From CBDDLD01 sp965230605 (GTDB lineage: Bacteria; Bacteroidota; Bacteroidia; Flavobacteriales; Flavobacteriaceae), in assembly GCA_965230605.1 (NCBI GenBank), contig CBDDLD010000005.1:1-64000 (forward strand): a stretch of DNA of 64,000 nt. Reading direction: 5' to 3'. The notes below the pieces were generated by a model that saw nothing but the letters and a program-made list of their open reading frames with translations, did not search any database and had not been told where the DNA came from. The position numbers and the translations under genes are program-made. Shown piece after piece: positions 53,301 to 61,600 of this stretch. Every line of letters begins with the position of its first letter. Position 1 is the stretch's first letter.

Positions 53301-56300
53301 ATAGTCATATTTAAGCTTTGTTAATCCTCCATCTGGTGATTCTTGTTCTACTATTTGTCCTACTGTATTATATTGGTAGGTAGTCGTCATTTCATAATCA
53401 TGGTTAGGGTCAGTACCATCCCAAACACCAGCAATTGAGCCTATTGTTGTACCATCAAAATGATTATCAGGTAATGGAATTACCGCAGAAGGAGGTATAG
53501 TTTGTATTAAATTACCAGCTTGGTCATAATAGTATAAGGTATAATGATGTTCTGTTGTTTTATATTCTGTAGTCATCGTTTCCCTAAATGCCATACAAGG
53601 ATCTCCATTTGTTAATTGAGCTAATTGATCTTCTAAATATTTGTCATAAGCTTCTGTTGCTTTACGTGTAAGTTCTGCGATTTGTTGTTCTTCGCATTGA
53701 ACTTTTACAGAATCAATATTGATTGCAACTTGATTTTTCTTAAGTACCCAAATACCTTCATTCCCCCAAGGGAAAGCTCCATCTATTGAGCTGAGGTTAA
53801 TTTGAGCTTGAATAGTTAGTAGTGTTGCTGAGGAGCAATCAGGATTAATATCAGTACAATTTATATGTCCATAACCTATTGTATTATAAGGAGGAGGTAA
53901 ACTAGGAACAGTACATGGTTGCAAAATAGTAACATCTACAGTATTTGTTAAGCAATTATAATTACTTATACTTTGTATCTCTAAGAAATTAAGGACATCT
54001 CCTGTTTGTTGATTTATTAGTTTAACACTAAAGCCACCACTACCTATATATACATCCATATTATCATCATTCCCCTGTGATTTTCTTAAATACACACCTG
54101 TGTAATTACAATGGGTTAAAGTAGAGGTCGTTGTCATTGGAGAATTAAAAGCATAACCAACTAAAACACCCTGATCAATAGTTATAGAAGCATTAGTAGG
54201 GCAATTGGCGTTTATATCTGTATATTTTGTTGGAAAAATAGCATTGTTATTTAATTCATTAAAAAGACAACTTAAATAATCACAACGTTGGTGAGCTCCC
54301 GCTACATGAATATTAGTATTCCACTCATAAACGTCCGTTTTATTCGCAAAAACAACATCAATATAAGGCGGTTGATTCGTTACTAAATCATAGCCACAAT
54401 CGGTATGTGTGGTCAAAATCGCTTGCGCCTGTGCTAAATCAGGATCCATTGGCGTAAGGTTTTCATCAAAAATATATCCCATAGGGTTATCAGTTCCAAC
54501 AGCGCTACATTCTCCTGTACAGAAAGCGACAAAGTGATTGATCAATTGTTGATATTGAGGATCTGTTTTATCCATATCTGGACATAATTGTCCAATCCAA
54601 CGTTGTGCATTTCCTAAACAAATTGCGGCACAATTATCTTGATTCAAGGTATTTCCTAAAGCTTGGACATCTGCCAAATTAGATGGACTTCCTCCACCAT
54701 TGTCACTCATCCACTGTGCCGTTTCATCTCCATTAATAATCGGATCACAAGAACTTGCACCTGTATAAGGCGCACCATTAGGACACGAAGTAATTCCATC
54801 AATATATGTTTGTTGTATTTTTGCTTTTTCAGCCGCATAAATTCCTCTAAACAATCTCCACTTATCTTCATTCGATAAAGGCGTAATATCTGGTGTATTA
54901 ATGGTATTATAAGGAGGTGCTAAGCTCGTATAATTGTTAGGATTATACTGTGCTGGGTCACCTAATATATTATTAATATAACAAATCACACTCGAACAAC
55001 CGTTACCACAGCCCATCACATTTACAGGCTGTGCTGCCGTGTTGTTGGTATACATTGTCGTACAATAATTGGACAAATTTGCATTCATTTGTGCATACAA
55101 ACTGGGGTGAGCCGTGAATAATGGATCCATATCTATTATTTTCGTAAATTGCTCTGCCACTAAGTTTATTGGCGATTGCAAATTGGCACCAAAATCTATT
55201 GCCTCTGCCCATGTTTCTAAACCAGCCAATTCAAAATCAAATCGACGACCTTTTAAGGTATTTTCATCCAAACAATAACTTTCGTAAGCACAGTATTCTG
55301 GATGTCCCTGCAATATTTCAGGAACCTCTACAAAATGTTCTTGCCAATCATTTTGAATAAAATTGATAAACTGAGTTTGGTTGCTAAAAGTGTTTGTTAT
55401 AACATTTCCATTGTTATCATAACTTTCTATCACTATTGGATTACTCGTATTATAAACATTTTGCCAAAATCCATTCTCTCCATACAAACAACCTTGTGCA
55501 CCTGTTGATGGATCACTAGCAGGGGCAATTTGTTGTTTCATCAACTCTAGCTTCGCATCACATTCTCTTGTTAATCCAGTTTCTAAAGCTAAAATTTTGC
55601 GTAAGTCATCACAATCTGGATAAGTGCTTGTATTCAATAAGTAATATTGAACTAGATCAAAATAACGCTGATATTCTAGTGACCCTATTTCTCCATTGGC
55701 ACCAATTGGGTCTTCTGCTGCTGCAATTTCCTCAGCCAGTTTTAATCGAATATTATCATTACAATCATCACATTCATTAGGATCCCAATTAGCAGTGATA
55801 TACTGCTCAATAAATGTTTGTTTATCTTCTAAAACATCATTATTTTCTAAATGAGTAATTAATTGATTCGGGTTAGGTTCTATTACTCTTAATACTTTTC
55901 TTAAAGTATAAGATCCTACATTGGATAATGTTGCCTCAAACTCAATGTCTACAGTCGGAATAGGCGTACAAGTATTCTGATGTAAACTATTATAGTCCAC
56001 TACAATTTCTCCATTGATTGACTGCACTGTTATTCCATTAAAAATAGGAGCAGAACCATTATTAGAAGGTGTTGGCAGTATTAAAGGAATTGTTATTCCA
56101 TTCTCATCTATTAAACTAATATTGACTTGGTATTGGCAACCAATACAAATAGAAGTGGTTACATGAGGCAAATACATAGCTCCTCCCTTTAATGTATAGG
56201 TAAATTTGTCTGTGCGAGGGGCTTCATCACAAAAAATAGAATGTGATAAGGTACTCAATTGCTCAGATTCATCAATGACATTCTTGCCAATAATTGAAGA

Positions 56301-58004
56301 TTTAATTGTATTAGTAGCATCCAACTCACTTTCTAAGGCATTCACATTTTCGGGGCTTTTTCCCGCCAATGCTGTGGCGATTGTTTGTCCTCCTTGATTT
56401 ATATAGCTTACAGAAATTTGCCCATTAGCATCTACCACATAATTTTTACGATAATGTATTTCATCTCCTATGTTCTTACCAAATAGTCTTCTTAATTCAG
56501 CATGAGTGGGATTACTGTAAAAATATTTGGTTTCATGATCAGAACCTAGTTGATAAAAAGCACCTACTCCTGATTGACGTGCTATACGTCCTGTGGCATC
56601 ATTTAAAAACTTTACTTGTGTTACAGGGAAATTTTCTGCGTCAGGAATATAGTTTCGATGAATATGATTGTCAAAAGGATTTTCAGAACTATAATACACA
56701 TTACTCACATGTTCCTTTCCTTGAGCATCTACTTTTATTAAAGGATCGGCATAACTTGTTTTATCAAAGTCTTTACGAGTATAATCAATTGCTCCTGTCG
56801 AAATTAAACCTCCTTCTGTTATAGTAGTAGCATCTGTTCCTGCACCAAATTCTAATGGGTTTTTTCCTGTTAGTTTTCTCACAGGTACAGGTAATATCGT
56901 TAAAGATGGTCGCCCTTCAGTATCATAAACATTTTCATTGACAATCGTTAAATCATTACTACTTAGGTTTGTTAAGGTTTGTCTACCTTTCATTGCTTCA
57001 TCAAAATATTGAATAACTTGTTTGCTTTTTGCATTTTCAGCAAAATTTCGTTGTACTTGCCAAATTTCATCTGCTTCAAAACCTAGGAATAAACCTATAA
57101 CAAGGCTGTTTGTGCTAGGATTAATACCTTGAACCCAAGTCCCATATTTTAAATGCTCATAATTCGATCCAACATTACGAATATATCGCCCTATAGGACG
57201 TACTCTTACATATACAATACCAGCGGGATAGAATAAATCGAATTGGTGAGAAGTAGATTTTGTTTCTATACTAACCGCTCTTTCAAAAACGGTTTCCAAA
57301 TCCATTGAATTGAGTACTGATGCTTGAGTATTAAACTGTGTATCCCAAAATACCCATTCTAATTCATAATATTCAGCTCCTTCAACAGGCTGCCAAGCTA
57401 CTTCTACCTGATTATTGCTTGAGCTAACCAAGACCATCTCATTTTTTGTAATGGGATCTGTTTCATCTAAATAATCATACCGTTCTACCTTTAATTTTAA
57501 TTCTAAATGTATATCATGTGGCACATCTCCTGTAGGAGTAATTGAATTTACTCTCAGTTTTACATCACCAACAACCTGCTCATGAATTCCAATAGATTCA
57601 TAAATTCCTTTTGTATTGTTATGTTCAATAAAAAGTATCCCTGATTTTGCAATAGATTGTCCAGCAACAGGATCGCTGTATAAGAGATCGTATTCAATTT
57701 CGTAAGACCAAACATTACCTGCAATATCTGTTTTGGAATTTCTATTATAAACCAATGTTGGTATAGCAGTATAATTACGTACAAAATCAACTCCTACTCC
57801 AGACTGTGTATATAAAGGATCAATGACATTAATTACAGTAGAAGTCGTTAAATCTACTTTATTTACATGGTTAGTATAGGTAATATCCTTAGCATGCACA
57901 TTAGATGGTAAGCCAATGCATACTGCTAATAACAATACAAGAAATCGCATAGGAAGTATTAAGGTTTTCATATTTCTATTCTTTTTATTGGATGTCATGG
58001 TCAT
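50391..58004 (-). CDS. RHS/YD-repeat polymorphic toxin, 2537 aa
   Basis: Signal peptide (MRFLVLLLAVCIGLPSNVHAKD, after a possible 11-residue extension). A long N-terminal half, then YD repeats (YEYDALHRITKSESYAY, YSYDANGNIKSLDRH, YTYDPIGNLTTDG), the RHS core ending HGFNGKENDREWGN / YGFRLYNPSIAKFLSVDPLA and YQFAGNMPIAAIDLDG (~2180-2250). The C-terminal ~285 residues are the variable tip: YWNEVLKNYP ... VDEVWIKHNPKHAEY, ILIHHHKYQGRFATAIPEKAH (HHH at 2353-2355), an HNH/EndoVII-like nuclease pattern, followed by ~150 further residues. The start ATG overlaps the stop of the LolA-like gene (TAATG). Confidence 0.88.
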   Translation of the reverse strand: MTMTSNKKNRNMKTLILPMRFLVLLLAVCIGLPSNVHAKDITYTNHVNKVDLTTSTVINVIDPLYTQSGVGVDFVRNYTAIPTLVYNRNSKTDIAGNVWSYEIEYDLLYSDPVAGQSIAKSGILFIEHNNTKGIYESIGIHEQVVGDVKLRVNSITPTGDVPHDIHLELKLKVERYDYLDETDPITKNEMVLVSSSNNQVEVAWQPVEGAEYYELEWVFWDTQFNTQASVLNSMDLETVFERAVSIETKSTSHQFDLFYPAGIVYVRVRPIGRYIRNVGSNYEHLKYGTWVQGINPSTNSLVIGLFLGFEADEIWQVQRNFAENAKSKQVIQYFDEAMKGRQTLTNLSSNDLTIVNENVYDTEGRPSLTILPVPVRKLTGKNPLEFGAGTDATTITEGGLISTGAIDYTRKDFDKTSYADPLIKVDAQGKEHVSNVYYSSENPFDNHIHRNYIPDAENFPVTQVKFLNDATGRIARQSGVGAFYQLGSDHETKYFYSNPTHAELRRLFGKNIGDEIHYRKNYVVDANGQISVSYINQGGQTIATALAGKSPENVNALESELDATNTIKSSIIGKNVIDESEQLSTLSHSIFCDEAPRTDKFTYTLKGGAMYLPHVTTSICIGCQYQVNISLIDENGITIPLILPTPSNNGSAPIFNGITVQSINGEIVVDYNSLHQNTCTPIPTVDIEFEATLSNVGSYTLRKVLRVIEPNPNQLITHLENNDVLEDKQTFIEQYITANWDPNECDDCNDNIRLKLAEEIAAAEDPIGANGEIGSLEYQRYFDLVQYYLLNTSTYPDCDDLRKILALETGLTRECDAKLELMKQQIAPASDPSTGAQGCLYGENGFWQNVYNTSNPIVIESYDNNGNVITNTFSNQTQFINFIQNDWQEHFVEVPEILQGHPEYCAYESYCLDENTLKGRRFDFELAGLETWAEAIDFGANLQSPINLVAEQFTKIIDMDPLFTAHPSLYAQMNANLSNYCTTMYTNNTAAQPVNVMGCGNGCSSVICYINNILGDPAQYNPNNYTSLAPPYNTINTPDITPLSNEDKWRLFRGIYAAEKAKIQQTYIDGITSCPNGAPYTGASSCDPIINGDETAQWMSDNGGGSPSNLADVQALGNTLNQDNCAAICLGNAQRWIGQLCPDMDKTDPQYQQLINHFVAFCTGECSAVGTDNPMGYIFDENLTPMDPDLAQAQAILTTHTDCGYDLVTNQPPYIDVVFANKTDVYEWNTNIHVAGAHQRCDYLSCLFNELNNNAIFPTKYTDINANCPTNASITIDQGVLVGYAFNSPMTTTSTLTHCNYTGVYLRKSQGNDDNMDVYIGSGGFSVKLINQQTGDVLNFLEIQSISNYNCLTNTVDVTILQPCTVPSLPPPYNTIGYGHINCTDINPDCSSATLLTIQAQINLSSIDGAFPWGNEGIWVLKKNQVAINIDSVKVQCEEQQIAELTRKATEAYDKYLEDQLAQLTNGDPCMAFRETMTTEYKTTEHHYTLYYYDQAGNLIQTIPPSAVIPLPDNHFDGTTIGSIAGVWDGTDPNHDYEMTTTYQYNTVGQIVEQESPDGGLTKLKYDYANRLRFSQNARQVLNDQYSYTKYDKQGRVIEIGRLDGHPVISDWNLNRTTFPEAILSVHERIITEYENASFSPIIQDNLRGRIARTYNDHIATYYSYDVHGHVKKIHNQINILGASEIEYNYDLISGNVKEVAFMSGTKDQFFHRYEYDADNRLIFTETSKNGYAWDLDAKYFYYAHGPLARIELGEDKVQGLDYMYNIQGWIKGINNTTSKRDLGQDGFIATGPGTGLPHNYNKWFGYDQAAYYLGYHREDYKTINTGIDLGVFAHSNTTIFNSDITGNGITEGLFNGNVTFMINHIPSLVPINPLTKATQAMVYEYDALHRITKSESYAYTNGWSKSGLSNAYRTAYSYDANGNIKSLDRHTLNTATSSSTHIDALSYNYGVGKLKNQLISITDPMSTTIGINDVDGMNYTYDPIGNLTTDGTNTIKWNSQDKVSTVSNNDYDITYTYDVNGHRLSKEIAPKIPSNSPIRTTFYIRDASGNIMGTYIVENIAGTFSKKLEETPIYGSSRLGIHQHNVSLDEYTPLTNPSSMNASLGESLEKDRGSNGTRGEKIFEISNHLENVLVTVSDLKLGYLTALGQTTAQGYKAEVQSAQDYYPFGWTMPGRSFNPSSYKHGFNGKENDREWGNQLIQDYGFRLYNPSIAKFLSVDPLADGFAFYTPYQFAGNMPIAAIDLDGLEVDIHTSINAKALYNPKLDVDMNNIGLGSTAKTINGNKVATTSYTKFGGGRNYVAYWNEVLKNYPQTLSPANKAKIKNGAPPVVDEVWIKHNPKHAEYAGDILIHHHKYQGRFATAIPEKAHRFFSKVLHPFNKGNKFRFGLLTKFSKKIMLVGSGLTFAFYANGQMSPVDMVDPIGAAAVVDAFMEKTDAQLLQFAFSQGFKPFMDYVNNSDNTGKAHIFYATYEEARDFASGQFTPSISQTTEQVYSSDKEASEFLGKRVSHAIIFYSPDTKSEPVPAGMIDMPVEK

Positions 58005-58678
58005 TATTTAGCACTACGAACAGCGTAGTCACTGTATTTTCCAATTCCTTTGAATTGAGTACCGATTTGGGTGATAAATTGTTTCTCAGAAAAAGTACTT
58101 GTCGTAAACGAAGGCTTTGTGTTAATCACCTTCATGTTTAACTCTGTATACACTTCTTTTTCTAATAATTTAGGGTTGTAATAATATCGAATTTTACGCA
58201 TGAACCCAGTCTTAGGCTCAAATGCTATTTCGACTTTACTCATCTGTGTATTTTCGTTCTCTAGGATGTAATTCTTATATCCATTCGTAGCACCTTTGTA
58301 GTGAACAGATGGATATTTTTTTAGAATATCTGCTGCAACTGGGATGTGTTGTTGAGCAATTTTTGCTGCTTTAGCTTCCGTCCAGTTATCGTATATAATT
58401 GTCTTGTTTTGATGATCGATCATCAAAATGTACTTTGTATTAATTAGCATGATGGCATCGTCTATTTCATAAAAATACAAGGCACCTTTTTTACGAATAA
58501 TAGCCTTTTGTTCTTTTGTAACTATCTTATCTTGCCAAATACTATTTTCCATTTCTAAATACAAATCATCAACTCCATTATAGGCAGTTTGCATTTTAGT
58601 CATGTCTTCTTCAAAAGACTGACTCTGAGCCGGTGATAATAGAATAAAGAATCCTACTATTAATAATAATTTATTCAT
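58004..58678 (-). CDS. LolA-like outer-membrane lipoprotein carrier
   Basis: 224 residues. Signal peptide ends near AQSQS; beta-rich mature protein with YLEMENSIWQDKIVT, KGALYFYEIDDAIMLIN and YILMIDHQNKTIIYDNW, the antiparallel pattern of the LolA/LolB fold; two related residues of a lipid-binding cavity cannot be verified here. It lies between the two giant genes of the operon with three-base and overlapping junctions, so it is co-translated with the RHS system and may help export or assemble it. Confidence 0.65.
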   Translation of the reverse strand: MNKLLLIVGFFILLSPAQSQSFEEDMTKMQTAYNGVDDLYLEMENSIWQDKIVTKEQKAIIRKKGALYFYEIDDAIMLINTKYILMIDHQNKTIIYDNWTEAKAAKIAQQHIPVAADILKKYPSVHYKGATNGYKNYILENENTQMSKVEIAFEPKTGFMRKIRYYYNPKLLEKEVYTELNMKVINTKPSFTTSTFSEKQFITQIGTQFKGIGKYSDYAVRSAK

Positions 58679-58681
58679 AAT

Positions 58682-61600
58682 TTATTGATTATGGCGTTTT
58701 ACATAACTACGAGATTCTTGAATTGTTTTAATTCCTCGCTCTGTCTCTTTCTTTACTAAAATCAAACTACCATCATCATCATAGACATAGAACGTAGCAT
58801 AGTTGTTATTGTCCAAGGTTGCTCTTAAACGGTAATTAACAGGGTCATATACATAAGACTCCATATTGCCATTTGCAGGATAAATTCGTATATCGTCAAT
58901 ATACATTACTCTTGTGCCTGTATTATCCAAAAATGTTAAATCATTATTACCTATATAATTAAACGCTCCTTCTACTCGTTGCCAGCCATCAATAATTGCT
59001 CCCTTAGGTTTCATCAAAGTTCCACCCATCCTAATTTCTAACTCACCATTATCATAAGTATGTTTAATTTTAGATACACTACCAAAAGTAGATCCTACAT
59101 TAATCCACGCACTAAATATATAGTCTTTATTTAATTGTAAGTGTAATGTATTTTGAGGAAATGTGAGTCTTTGATTAACTCCCATCGTTAATTGTAAACT
59201 GTGTTTACCTGTATGTGCCTTTGTTGTTGAAAATTGTGCTTTCCCAGAACTAGGCAAAATAGAATTTGTATTCGTCAAATCTTGTTCGTAGATTAATGTC
59301 GCATCTCCTGCCCACCAATTTGTACCTAAATTCACAGTATTAGGAATTTCTACCTCGTAAATAGTAAATTGATCTTTTGTTGTTTCATCTAATGTCGGAG
59401 CCAAGCCTGGTATTTGAAAATGATCTCCTAAATTTAAATTAACCTTATATTCTTGAATTAAAGAAGTTGCAGGGATTTCAATTTTAGTTACTCCATTTGT
59501 TAAATTTAAACTTATTTCAGATAAATTAATATTACTTAATTCATCATAGGGCTTATAAACTAAGATATATACTGTATTTCCACTAGATGATAATTTAGTT
59601 GGATAACATAAACGATAATTTTCTTGTCGTTTTACTATCGAATTTGAACAATTTAAAAATGGTAGAAAATCTAAATTACCATTATTGTAATGTCCTGCAG
59701 CAGCCACTGTTTGAATATTTCCTGTTGTTCCTGGTTCTTCAAAACTTTCATATCCTATTTCGTAATATTTTGTATTTACTCCATTAGCTACTATAAGGTT
59801 ATCATTATAACCATAAATTTCTACCTGATGGTTTCCTAATACATCTCTTGCTTCGATAGCTGTACCATCTAAGTTGTATTTAGTAACATTCCCTGTTCGA
59901 ACCCAATTTTGATTACAATATTCAAAAAACGGATTTTGCCAATTGAATAATGAAACATTATCTATAATTCCTGAATTTTTGATGTCTACATCTTTTAAAC
60001 TTCCATTTCCATTTGGGTGGTAAGTTCTAAAGTTTCGATTATTAATATAGTCATAAGTACTTTTTGGACGCCAAACGCCTTTTTCTCCCTTTGTATAAGG
60101 ATTTTGCCAAGGATTTTTATTCAAACAATGATCATAATGTTCTAGGTTCCATTGATCTGAATAAGCACTTGCTGATGCTGATAAAACTTGATCTATTTCC
60201 TTATGCTTGACAGTTGTTGCATTGTTCTCCGCAATGATTGAGAGCGTATTTTGACTTCCAATTGCAGAACAACTAGAATTTTCTGCACTAATAACAGGGA
60301 GATCAAAAGTCCCTGATGAAGTATAAAAACGACACATAATAGCAGGAATAGGTCCAGTAAGGTCTATTTGTCCATATAAAATATCAATTTTTAAAATGTC
60401 TGCAGGATTAAAGTTAGCATTAGGATGATCAACAACACTTTTATACCAACCTCCAGATGCCAGTATGTTGGTTCGTAAAAAAGGGGCACCAGATGACAAT
60501 GTAGAACCATAACGATAGGTCATATCTTCCATGAAAACAGGATAACCGCAAATAGAAGAAGATGAATGAACATCAGCTACAGCAACTCCTAAAAAACCTC
60601 CTGATACTGGTACGTTAGCCCCTCCATTGTCAAATATTATAATTGCTTTGTTATAAGCTCTTACAGCTGCTTCAAATTCGGCATTTACTATATTATGGAC
60701 AGGACCTGCACCAAAAGTTATAAAATCAGGATTACACGTTTTGGCTGCCCGCCCTTTCAACGGATTAGCACTATCGTCGTCTCCTTCATGATGAATCGTG
60801 CTATATTGAGCAATCGTAGAGGATAACACATTTCGATTACCAGAACGTATGTTATGGAAGGTAATATCTGTATAACTGGATAGATTACCCTCCAAACTAA
60901 ATAAATCATCTCCCAAATAAATCGCTCTAGTTTTAGATTGATCTTTGCTTAAGATATATTCATCCCCAGCAATCAAATCATTACTAATTGCATTCGACAC
61001 ACCTTGCAAACGGTATTCCGTAGGACTTGCTGTTTGTAGATCTCCTTCAAACTTCATCCCCACATTATTTGCTGCCATTCCTAGTGTACTGTGTGCTAAA
61101 TAAGCAGGTGTTTTGTAATTATAAATACCTCCTCCTAACTGATTATCCGTATAAGTTAACAAAGGCTGTCCTGTATATTTATCAAATACTTGATTAGTAG
61201 TGGTAATGTGTGATTGCCCATCAAACGAATGTGTTTTTGTCATGATACCTCTTCGATTGATAATCTTATTCGTTACAGCCAATCGAGTTCTATTTCCATT
61301 CAAATTAAACTGAGGCCATGGGAAAGGCACTGGATAAATAAGCGTTACATCTATGTTCACGGCTACTCCTGTCGATGCAGAAATAGAGGTTGACTCTCTA
61401 CCATCCATTACAAAGTCATAATCTACTCCCACCAAACAAGGCTCTACTTTAGCATCCAAATTCCCTGCACTTACATCATTCGGATCGTCATCTATTAAAA
61501 CATCAACTTCATTATCCACCACTTTCACGGTCTTAAAACGACCTCGATCTTTAACATATTTCGTCTTCGTTTTATATTCATAAGACATTCCTGTTAAAGG

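Noticed and set aside
51338..57790. Short frames inside the RHS gene on both strands
   Set aside because: All lie within the 7.6-kb RHS frame, which has a signal peptide and YD repeats throughout.
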